Positions 11,755-21,173 of a stretch of DNA of 64,000 nucleotides are shown here, piece by piece. The translations under genes were made by a program, and so were the position numbers. The notes beneath the pieces are model-generated. The model did no database searches, was not told the DNA's origin, and saw nothing but the letters and a program-made list of their open reading frames with translations. The stretch is from Isoetes taiwanensis (Eukaryota > Streptophyta > Lycopodiopsida > Isoetales > Isoetaceae), in contig JAJEKV010000031.1 in NCBI GenBank assembly GCA_021234155.1, forward strand, positions 13,509,748-13,573,747. Direction: 5' to 3'. Numbering within the stretch: position 1 is the first letter of the stretch; the number at the start of each line of letters is the position of its first letter.

Positions 11755-12884
11755 GGAAAACTGTCCGACAGATTGCTAAAAATTATCATCATGGGTTATG
11801 CTAGCAACTAGAAAGCTTGATGGTGTTACGACCCTCTCACAGTAAAGCCTTTCGTTTGCAAAGCATGGAGTTTGTGCAAGATACAGTATACTTCAATAAA
11901 CCAAGTCTCAAACAAATTACAATGAAGTTAAATGTACAACCTTTTTGAGAACGAACATTCTGCCACTATCACAGAGGCACTCATTCTAGTGGTTCTTACT
12001 CCAACTACAAGTACCATCACAGCTCTCTCTCATCCAGACCATCATGAAGCAGACCATGAGGAATCAAACTGGGGTTTAATCAAGCTGATATACAGGACAA
12101 GGACACACAAGGTTCTGAGATACAAAGTGTGGCAGATTCTCTAGCAGAACAGCAGGACGTTTTGTCAAATGAAGAAGATTCGGAGGACAATGAGGAGCTG
12201 CATCTTAACCAGGTTCTTTTGAGCATATATTTCAAAATCTTGTAGTAATGAAAGCTTGGGTTAATATTAAAAAATGAGTAGACTCTTTGTCCTTTTTGCT
12301 ATAACTCTGCAAGTTATTACCGTATTCCATATCTGCAATGGGCAGATCCCGGTACTTAGTGGTTGTTGTGCTCACAAGCCATTTGAGGAAGGATTATAAT
12401 AAGTATTCACAGGCATTTTTGCTAACTTCATCTGAATCCATAAAGAGGCCACCATCTTTGTTATAATTCGGCAATGTAAATCCCCTATTTCATGTTGCAT
12501 TTAGCAGATCCTTGTAGTAATGGCTGATATGCTGATGTGCCAATTGTGGATCCACCTTTTTCCGAATCCATGAAGATTCCACCAGCTTTTATTCTGCATA
12601 AAGTGGTTCATATGCCTGATGCTTCTTCAGTTTTCAAGCGCCTTTCACTGAATTTGAGGAGCAGCAACTTAACCAGGTCTTTTTTGAATATGTAATTTAA
12701 AATCGTGTAGCAATGGAAGCTTGGGTAATTCCTAAAAAATGAGTAGACTCCGGTTCTCTTTGTTATAACTCTGCACACCATCTTCCATTTCTACATTTAG
12801 CAGATCCTTGGGTTTAATTGCTGCACCGCGTTGCATCTTACAGGTGTTCATTCAGAGGGCATTTGGAATCAAGCATCAGATCTT

Positions 12885-13442
12885 ATGTTTATAGATGGAA
12901 TGCTTATGTTTATAGATGGAATGCCATTTGGAATCTGCTCCTTTGTGAAGAATCAAGCATCAGATTTCACGAAACTGTTTGTTAATTTGGCTATGGAGGA
13001 CTATTGCTCTAATCTACTGCCTGCACTTGTTCGGCTTTCCAGAACTGCAGAAATTCTGAGAACCACTGAGCGTTATAAGGCCATAAAATATGCTGCAGAT
13101 TCTGCCCTTGCACTCAGCGCAGAGGGTTCTGGCTGGAGCAAAGCTCTCAAGGAGCAACTAAGAAAATCCAGTGCAAAGATTTGTACAGGATCAAGGTTAA
13201 GAAAAAGCCAGAGGCCACAGTTTAGGAAGGCCAAATACCCAAAAAACATTCTGTCTTGTTTTCTCAAACGCAGGCTAAGGAGCAGAGTCTTTGGTGAATT
13301 TGAGATCAAGAATAAGAAGAGATTGTTTGAATTTAAAGTGAAAAGACTTCAGGGTGTAATTCCGGGAGGGAAACAGATGGACATTCCCTTTCTGCTGCAT
13401 GAGACTGCTGGCTATTTGACTTTCAAACTAAGAAAAAAATGA
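12885..13442 (+). CDS. IBH1-like atypical bHLH protein (captured, possibly partial)
   Basis: From the first in-frame ATG at 12885 the frame is open to TGA at 13440-13442. An upstream TTACAG at 12837-12842 could be a splice acceptor, so an earlier exon is possible. A segment like the N-terminal conserved part of IBH1/AIF proteins (RYKAIKYAADSALALSAEG then WSKALKEQL) is followed by a C-terminal helix-loop-helix (FKVKRLQGVIPGGKQMD and LLHETAGYLTFKL). IBH1-type proteins lack a DNA-binding basic region and repress growth-promoting bHLH factors by dimerising with them. A 19-bp tandem duplication around 12885-12925 repeats MFIDGM. The ORF lies inside a TIR element, so it is likely a captured copy; expression is unknown. 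Confidence 0.5.
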   Translation: MFIDGMLMFIDGMPFGICSFVKNQASDFTKLFVNLAMEDYCSNLLPALVRLSRTAEILRTTERYKAIKYAADSALALSAEGSGWSKALKEQLRKSSAKICTGSRLRKSQRPQFRKAKYPKNILSCFLKRRLRSRVFGEFEIKNKKRLFEFKVKRLQGVIPGGKQMDIPFLLHETAGYLTFKLRKK

Positions 13443-14280
13443 AAGACACGAAATACTGCTGGTGTTTACTGAGAAAATGGAATGCAAAGAAAAAAGGATT
13501 CAAAACATATCTGGAGACGAAAATAAGACAAAAGAGAAGATTGAATGGCTGGAGAGATTCGGCCGGACCAGCTATGGCGTCGTCGCCATTGTCGCCGTAA
13601 CAGCCTTAACCGTGCTCGACAGGGGGGGATAAATTTACAACCTATTTTGTTAAGAATTTTAACCTGCTGTTAGGGTTTAGCATAACTAAAACGTGTATGA
13701 ATCATGATTAAATTAAAATTTAACCTAACCAGCTACGTTAAACCTTAACACCTTTGATTTTAACGGAAATGATTAACGAGACAGGTATGAACGCCGTTAT
13801 CTTAAAATTTTAACTTTTAAGCTAAGATAACCATTGGTGTGTAATTACCCTAATTGGCAGAATTCTGTTGTGGAATCAACAAGTCCTCTCTACACTGCGC
13901 AGGGAAGAACAGACCCAAATCAAAACACTGGATTTTTGTTTCATGGCTGCACCATAGATTCTGTGATGGAATTAAGAAGCCTAAAAAATCAGATTGGCAG
14001 CTATTTGGGTGGCCATGGAAGAATTACTCGAAGGTTGTGTATTCAAGTTGCGCTGAATCTAGCAGCAGGAAACCTGCAGGGTGCAGGGTGGCGTCCATTG
14101 AACTAAGATTTCGGATTGAGTACTTTGTTTGTTGTAAGAGTATTCTTGCCAGGACCGTAGATATATTTGATGCCACGTGTACGGCAGTGAATTTCTTATT
14201 TCAAGTCCATGGTTGAATTCAAGGGCTCAGATTTTTTACTAAGGGAAAAAACAAAGCGATTAGGATAGGATGGGGTATAG

Positions 14281-14304
14281 AGATTTCAATTCCTGTTGAA
14301 GACT
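14281..14304 (+). repeat. 24-bp direct repeat, right copy
   Basis: Identical to 9973-9996; closes the segment holding the pectinesterase relic. Confidence 0.7.
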
Positions 14305-14356
14305 TGGTACTATTATCTCCTATCTTTGTGATTTCGAGACTGCAATATAGCAATGT

Positions 14357-14396
14357 TAATCATATCCAGTTGCCAGAATCATATCCAGTTGCCAGA
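14357..14396 (+). repeat. Short tandem duplication
   Basis: ATCATATCCAGTTGCCAGA occurs twice in direct succession. Probably a slippage product. Confidence 0.6.
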
Positions 14397-14607
14397 AGCC
14401 AGTTTTGTAGCTTTGCCTGTAGCCTTTAAGAGGTGGATCCGATTGGGCAGTTAAGTATTGTGCAATAACAAATTGTCTTGTTAAAGTATTGTGCCATAAT
14501 AATTGTTATTCAAGATCCAAATTGTCCCGAGTACTCATGTTTCTCTATCAAAGCATGGAATCCGTTTGCTTCCAAGAGTTCGAGTACCCTAAATCATATC
14601 AGTCCCA

Positions 14608-14859
14608 GTGGTCTATCCTGACGCAAACCACACAAGCCCCTTTGCCGGCAGTCCAACCAGATTCATGCATGGGTTTGGATGCTTTGGATGCACAGATGCA
14701 ATGCTTTCCACCTGCAGGTCTAAACAAGATTCAGAGGATTTGGTCAGACACAACTATTACAGGGACCTTCGTGCTACTGTCATTAAGCAGATGGACATGC
14801 TTTTGGAGCTAACAGGTGCCAAAGCCTCTGCAGACCATATTTCAGAGAAGATAGCCTAA
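14608..14859 (+). CDS. Unrecognised ORF fragment
   Basis: An open frame ending RATVIKQMDMLLELTGAKAS then TAA has protein-like composition (helical, acidic/basic balance). No ATG with a clear context is seen. It lies downstream of the pectinesterase relic but does not resemble the pectinesterase C-terminus. It may be an exon of something degraded. Confidence 0.2.
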   Translation: MVYPDANHTSPFAGSPTRFMHGFGCFGCTDAMLSTCRSKQDSEDLVRHNYYRDLRATVIKQMDMLLELTGAKASADHISEKIA

Positions 14860-17800
14860 CCATTAAAGAACACTACAGAGCCCATAAAGCACACTACAAA
14901 TGGCAGACTAAATCTGTGACCTGTTCAGTGCATTGCTTCCGGTCTGTAGTTCCATCTATTGCTTCACCTGTGCATTGCGTCTGCTTTGATTTCGAATATA
15001 TTCAGAATATACATTTCTATGCATCATTGATTAGACCATGCACGCGAATTTGCTGAAACATTGCTGGGACCATGACGACATTATTACTTAGCAGACGTCT
15101 GCTTAGAAAGCTCCAAACGAGTCACATTCAACAAGGAACATAACCGTCAAAACTATATAGGAATTTTAGAAATATTAACATTCCTGCTTATATTATGTTT
15201 TGACAATCATGATATCAATATAAACTGGAAAGCGCAAAAAAGAGTCATTGATTAAGACTGCCTATAAACTAAAAGTCCTGTTTGAGTTTATAAGCAGACA
15301 AACATTTCCCTTTCATTTTGCAGCGACCAGTAATTAAAGTTACGGAACTAGTTAAGTTTCTGCTACTGGTGGCATCTTCTGTCATGTAAACCTTACATAT
15401 CAATATGACATAGAAAAGTAAGACTTATCTTGGAAGCTGAAGGAAACCACTAACTTAGCCTTCAATCACTGCAGCACACTACACATCAACTATCAGCTTT
15501 CATATGAATACCATCCGAAGCGGGTTCTTCAGTTGACCAGTATCTTCTTCAGCTCGTTTCTTCTCGTTGACCCGCATCTTCTTCAGCTCGTTGACCAGTA
15601 TTCATGACTGCGCTCCTCATGCCAGTCAAATGCGCTCCTCATGCCAGTCAAATGCGGCGTAACTTAACTTGAGCCACCTTTCATTGTTGAACTCGGTCAC
15701 TATACATCAAGATCAAGATACTTTGATAGATGTATGTCTGCGACCGAGTTCTCTATTCCAGCCAAAGCACACTTAACTTGAAGCACGTTTCAATGTATGG
15801 TGATTAGTGGTGGGACCAATGAACAATGTCAGTGTTGTGTGGTCTAAATGGATAAGTGCACAGAATTCTTCTCTCTTCACTTCTTTTTATTTATTACTGC
15901 CAACAGATGCATAATAGTATCAAACAATGAAAACCCTGTCAAAAAAAGATTTAAGCCGCAGAAAGCGATTTCTTTACCAAATAACAAGATCTCGCTTTAC
16001 CAAATAAAAAGATCTTTCTCAAGATATATATGACAGTACTAGATACCATGAGAAACATGCATTACAATGCCATGTTCTACAATCTCTATTAATGCAAGCT
16101 AACATCTGTTCCTGTAGAACTTTCCAAGTAAAAATGTAAACAAGCACGTGCTCTTTTGTTTGTTGCCAGTGCTTCAATCCAAACAAGTCAACATTCGTGT
16201 CGCAGATGTTGTGACTTAGAGGCAGACACTGGTCAATAAGCAGCATCAGGGCTGTTTAACCTGTAGGCTGATTATGTGGTACTCAAACATGCACAAATTA
16301 TGAGTATAGTCACAAGGCCATTAATTCCTTTCCAGCTGCATGTCATGTTCAAAATAGATTTTTCGTAGTATTTGTGAATCAAATCTCTTAAGTTTATGAC
16401 AGACCTTGGTAGTTGTAGTTGGCAGATTTGTGGCTGAATCCCAACTTGCACTTTTGTATGGCAATGAGGGCTTAACTTTGGGCGAATCCCATAATTTTCT
16501 AAAGATGCTTTCCTGATTAGTGAAAATTATCTGTTTTTTCCTCTACATTACGCAATTTGTTTTCCGCACGAGTTTGTCCGCTGAAAATACAACTGCTATA
16601 AAAATGACGAAGTTCGCTTTACAACTGTTATTTTCTTTCATTTTAGGCTTGATAATAGGGGCATTATTCCAGGTCACCTTGCTAAAGAAAGAAATGGACC
16701 ATGGAATTAAACATAGCAGTGCTAGAGGACCTCCTATTGCCTATAGTTTTTTATTTTGCTTGCCCTTACGACTTTTTACTTCTTTTTTGAACTACATTGC
16801 AACCTGCAGAGTGAAGCCTGTGCCAATTTAAGAGCAATATTGCTTGTAAGTAAGTACAACGTAGAACGGTTAGCTGTGCGATGCTTTGCTGATATGATAA
16901 AAGGCCATTGGCACTTCAAGTTCTTAAAAGTGCACGCCAAATCTTTGCATACTTCAACATGTTGTGGTAACTTTTTGATTAACCAGAACTATATAGATCA
17001 TTTTGTCTGCTGATGCTACCCTAGTTTGATTTTAGTGATTTCATTTGGAAGGCGTTATGGCTATGGAACATTTCCCTTTTATTATCTGGCCTCCTGGAAG
17101 GAGGACATCTTAGTTTTCGACTGCATAGAAAATGCAGTCTGATTTCTAAAGAATTTGTTGTAACACTGGATGTTCTTGAACGCTGTCTTCCAAAATTATA
17201 TTTGAGAAATTGTAAGCTGGACTGAACTGAATCTATATTCTATGAAGTTACTAAGGCTGCAGCCGAGGCTCTTTAAAATTATGGTAAAGCTCAGAAAAAT
17301 CCGATTTTTTTATACCCAGAACAAACCTTTTTTGCAAACTCACAAATAAAGAACCATACCAGCCACTAGTCGTGTCTCCAAATCGAAAGAACTACCTTTG
17401 TATTTATGTAGCAAAGTGATATTGGAAACAACAAGTCCCTAGAAAATCTTATATCTTGTGTTGGGATTAACATGTCGACAAATCCAGCATTTAATATGAT
17501 GCATAGATATGTTAAAAGGTAGTAGTTAGGAAAGCAACAACTTAAAAGATGGTGGCCAGAGATATGTTAAGGAAGTTTCAGAGGAGTTGTTAGAAAAGCA
17601 GCAACTTGACCAGTAAATTGAAATAAACAAATGGATGGGCAATAGGAAGAAGATCTGCTATCTAGACACCTAGATACTGATACAAGATTGTCAAGCAGGA
17701 AAGGGACAAAAAAATGAGCAGAAATTGACTAAAAAGGATCTGAATCTGAAGCAAATTGCAGGCTTACTTGAATAAGAGATCGACATCTAAACGCCATCGC

Positions 17801-17957
17801 CTTTTGCAAAAGAGTTCGACGAAAACAGACTTATCAGCAACAGGCCCTACCTGCCAGAATGTGGGGCTAAGAAAAGCCGACGTGGAAGTGAGGGTCCAGA
17901 TCATTCAATAAGCTGGAAGAGCATAAAAGAATGGAGAATGAAATTATTTTGGAAACG
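14860..17957. other. Unassigned intergenic DNA
   Basis: Only short open frames occur, including one at 16520-16831 with a hydrophobic stretch (LLFSFILGLIIGALF) that could be a chance signal. I see no recognisable domain, LTR, TIR or RNA. Repeats near 15.5-15.75 kb are listed separately. Confidence 0.4.
15540..15752. repeat. Cluster of short direct and inverted repeats
   Basis: A 22-bp unit (GCGCTCCTCATGCCAGTCAA plus AT) is tandem at 15610-15631 and 15632-15653. CTTCTTCAGCTCGTT recurs just upstream. ACTCGGTC near 15692 pairs with GACCGAGT near 15743, with partly complementary flanks (ATACATC and GATGTAT). Function unknown. Confidence 0.5.
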
Positions 17958-18245
17958 TCACCGTCTACCAGAAAAGTGGTTTGTCTTTCTTTCTTTCGTT
18001 TTTTTTAACTTAACTTTACTTGCCTTTGGTCCCATGTGTGCCTCCTCTATATAACCTCCTCTCTTGAAAAGATTGTGCCCTGTCTCTCCTTCTAGATATT
18101 GATATTTCTGATCCATGACATCTGTGTTGCTCTTATCCAAAGATACCCTGCCCAATTGCTCGGCATATTCCTTCATTTGCTCATCTACCGTGTACCTTGT
18201 ACTTGCCTTTGACAAATCTATATACCCAAACCAACAAACCAGCAC
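17958..18245 (-). pseudogene. Unrecognised minus-strand ORF fragment
   Basis: An open frame includes YTVDEQMKEYAEQLGRVSLD and later a Lys-rich tail. It is hydrophilic and protein-like, possibly one exon. No family recognised, and neighbouring sequence does not extend it convincingly. Confidence 0.2.
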
Positions 18246-18670
18246 TTATACCTCTGTTTCATATTGTAAGTCCTAAACTACTACCAATAACCTTAAATGC
18301 ATCGTCTTCTATAATTGATGCACAACAAAATTTGATGGTCACTGCAAGTACTTCCATTATAACAACATATGCTTATATACATGGAATTTCCCTCTAGCGT
18401 GAGATGTCTAAATCTCAACATTTTCGTGGGCACTAAAATTCTATTCAATTCAATCTTGGGGATCAAGAAGAAGAAGAAGAGATTTTAACGTCACGCCACA
18501 AGGCAGCGGACTATATGCCAAGTCCCTTAACATCAATATGCACAAAAGTATCTGGGGTTGTATGGGGGGTTTCAATCTTGCAATGGGTGAAAAGTTTGTT
18601 CAAAGTATAAAGATTTGAAAGGGAACACAAAAGAGATTAATAAGGGATAACTTGACATTATTGTTTAATT

Positions 18671-19114
18671 CAAGGGAAAATTCCAAATATACCTCTCAAG
18701 TTTGTGAAAATTCCAAACATACCCTCCAAATGAAGAGCATTTTCGGAAAAATGGTAATAAATTTTTGTTGCTCCTCAAATTCATAAGTTGTCTTCACAAA
18801 CATTATAGTTTAAGATAAGATCTTCCCAACAAAATCAAATTCATCTAGATTGAAGTTGAAATTCGCAAGTTATGCTCATATACATTGTTTTTTATAGCAC
18901 TTACTTAAAACACTATAACTTAAAGATTCCAACTCAGTTTTAGATGATTCTACTGCTATTGGATAGCTTATTCTCATGTACAAGTTTTATGAAAGGCGCT
19001 TTTTTAGTTGGTTGATCACAAGAAAGCTATTGCCATTCGAGCCAAATACCCTGTTTCTAGGGGTATTTTTGGACTATTTGTAAACTTGAGGGCTATATCT
19101 AGAATTGTCCCTTG
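18671..19114. mobile_element. MITE-like element
   Basis: About 444 bp with long imperfect terminal inverted repeats. The left begins CAAGGGAAAATTCCAAATAT and the complement of the right begins CAAGGGACAATTCTAGATAT. Similarity runs ~55 bp at roughly three-quarters identity by eye. Flanks are ATT on both sides (18668-18670 and 19115-19117). It has no coding capacity, and the superfamily is not decided. Confidence 0.6.
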
Positions 19115-20489
19115 ATTCGATTCAATACGATTCAATTTAGATTGCATTCAAGCATTTTTTTTTTTTAATTGTATTAGCTTAGCAAGGTCCTTTAGCAAAC
19201 CAATAACGGCGAGCTATACCCAAACAATGTGTAATAACTTGCTCAACAAATGTAATAGTTATGGGGAGGAAACTATGGTCATATAGCGCCAAAATGACCC
19301 TCATATGTCACCTAATGTGACAAGGATGAACCATAATGCTCTATAAGGTTTGAAGTTGATACTTTGACTATTTTATGTGCTGACCAATAAGCCTGCATAA
19401 AGAGGGACATCATTGGTTCCTCTCAACTTGCTTAGAGTCTAGCAACTAGAAAGGAACAAACAAACATGATAAGTAAGGTACAAAGGCATATCCATCTTAT
19501 TCCAACAATGAGCAACAAATTAAAAAAACGAAACACGAAGGCACAAATTTTTTAGAGGAAAAGCTTTATTCTGGGGCAAATTTTTTGTGTCAAATTTAAA
19601 GCACTTGGTCTATGAGATGCCCGTGATCTCAATCCCCTACTTAATGGCATATGCATCAGGCACAATGAAGGCTCTATTAAGGTTAAGAAAGAAGAATTAG
19701 AAAGTGGCTTCTTGAAGATATGTGCTTGTAAAATGGCTTTGCTTTCTTCATCATATAGGGGCAAAGGAGGAAGGGAGCCTCTCTGCACTATATGTTGACC
19801 ATGACCTCATCATCGAAAAGAGCTAGCATGTTCTAGGGATATCCAACGCACTGGTCCATGGCAAGGTGCGGGTGTTTAGACAGCCTTACACTGAGGTCGT
19901 AGATGTGATGCATAGGGTTGCTACAATCCCTCGCGGTGCTGCTCCTGGAGCTAGTGCTACTGCTGCTGTTGAGGCTACCACTATCACTACTACTTCTACC
20001 GATGTCTGATGTTGCTATTGCCACTCTCGCTTCGCCAGTTGCGCATAATATTACCCATCGGGCTACTACTACTGCTACTGGTGCTCCTCTAGCTCCTATC
20101 CGCGCTCAGATACTGCCCTTCCTCCTGCTATTACTATGACTCCGTAAAAGTCTATGTCTGACACCCTAAATAGGAATTGTACTTGATGGTCTCCTGGATT
20201 GTGAGGACTTTCTCTGGCAGAAGGGGGGTAGTCTCAAATTCATCGCTGTGGATACGGATTTCATCTTCCTTATGGAGATCTGGGAACATGTCGGGCACAG
20301 GCTATAAGATCTATTGGGCTATCGGCACTTCTCATTCTTATATCACAAAAAATGATTCATCGTCCAAAACATATAGTTATATGATTATTTTGCTAAGGTT
20401 TTCATATGATTGTGCTTTGTATTTGCGTGTGTGTATAGTAGCGGTATTTACAGAGCGTGCCATGTATGTTTGTTAAGTTTTGTGCTATG
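19115..20489. other. Unassigned sequence with low-complexity stretches
   Basis: Contains a T-run near 19157 and a CTACTGCTGCTG-type stretch near 19955-19990. Open frames on both strands here are short and compositionally biased (poly-Leu/Ser). No gene supported. Confidence 0.35.
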
Positions 20490-20670
20490 AACCATCAGTT
20501 TGGTTTGGTGCATGCATGTTCTTGGACATGCATGCATAATATCTTCTGTGAACCATTGATTTAGTTCGGTGTATGCGTGTTCTTGGACATGCATGTATAG
20601 TATCTTCTGTGAGCCATTGGTTTGGTTTGGTGCATGCATGTTCTTGGACATGTATGCATAGTAGCCTCTG
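20490..20670. repeat. Three-copy 61-bp tandem repeat
   Basis: Units start at 20490, 20551 and 20612. Each holds ACCAT..TTTGGTTTGGTGCATGC-like sequence, GTTCTTGGACATG and a CTTCTGTG end, the last copy diverging. It keeps open frames on both strands because 61-bp steps change frame, so those ORFs are not evidence of genes. Confidence 0.8.
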
Positions 20671-20679
20671 CATGGAGGC

Positions 20680-21173
20680 CCTTGCCTTGTTCCGCGATGG
20701 CTGCCCTCAGCTCCTGCACCTTCCGATCTCGAGCTGTGGAGTTATGCTCCAGGTTCTGCAAGCGAGAGTCCAGCGTAGGTTTCATTGCAGATGAGGCTAC
20801 TTCTTGTGTCTCGACCCTAGTTTGAAGGGCTCTCAATTGTCACTGGCTGCTTCTTGTGTCTCGACCCTAGTTTGAAGGGCTCTCAATTGTCACTGGCTCT
20901 CTTCAAAAGCGATCTGGACTTTTCGCATCACAGTAGCAGCCTCCTCAGCCTCTGATCGAAGGCGGGAGATGTTGCCATTGTCTCCTGCTCAACACGTTGC
21001 TTGTCATGTGTCATGGTTTCAATGGCAGTGGACAAGGAATCCATGCGGGCCTGCATGTCAGTGAGACTCTTCTTGTCCTTCTGCCTTTCAGAGTGCACTA
21101 GGCGAAGGCCATCCTCTAGGTGCTGTGTGCGGATTGTCCAAGTGTAAGTGATGGAAGGGTGATGGAAAAACAA
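20680..21173 (-). pseudogene. Coiled-coil protein fragment, minus strand
   Basis: Two minus-strand stretches (20928-21173 and ~20680-20836) have heptad-like patterning, for example LTDMQARMDSLSTAIETM and LDSRLQNLEHNST. They are interrupted by a frame change and by a 50-bp tandem duplication (20801-20850 and 20851-20896). The composition resembles the coiled-coil segment of the third ORF of Tat-type elements seen at 51.3-51.7 kb, but I cannot show homology. It ends at the 5' break of the copia element. Confidence 0.4.

Larger units (their letters stand above)
10547..13850. mobile_element. PIF/Harbinger-like TIR element carrying host gene sequence
   Basis: The left end reads GGGCACTTTCAGACCATTGG and the complement of the right end GGGTAATTACACACCAATGG. 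They match at 19 of the first 24 positions and stay similar for another ~25 bp. The 3-bp flanks are TAA at 10544-10546 and 13851-13853, the target size of PIF/Harbinger elements. The subterminal regions are rich in TTATCTTAA and TAACATAAC motifs. I find no Harbinger transposase, but there is an IBH1-like ORF inside. It is therefore best read as a non-autonomous element that captured host sequence. Confidence 0.75.
10441..14106 (+). pseudogene. Pectin methylesterase relic, split by a TIR element
   Basis: Two blocks read as the catalytic core of a plant pectinesterase, a cell-wall enzyme that demethylates homogalacturonan. 10449-10546 reads [12 protein letters not shown] then [20 protein letters not shown], which contains the family's [10 protein letters not shown] signature with its catalytic Asp. 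After the insertion, 13853-13960 reads TAQGRTDPNQNTGF and HGCTI, the next conserved block. Near 14005-14035 a WPWKNYSKVV phrase (family: GRPWK.YSR) shows the substrate-binding Arg changed to Trp. The frames on the two sides of the insertion do not match, the N-terminal pro-region and the C-terminus are missing, and no ATG precedes the first block. It is therefore a dead fragment rather than a gene with an intron at 10547. Confidence 0.8.

Noticed and set aside
16520-16831. Membrane protein gene from a hydrophobic ORF
   Set aside because: Short, with no homologous motif and AT-rich composition that readily produces hydrophobic codons.
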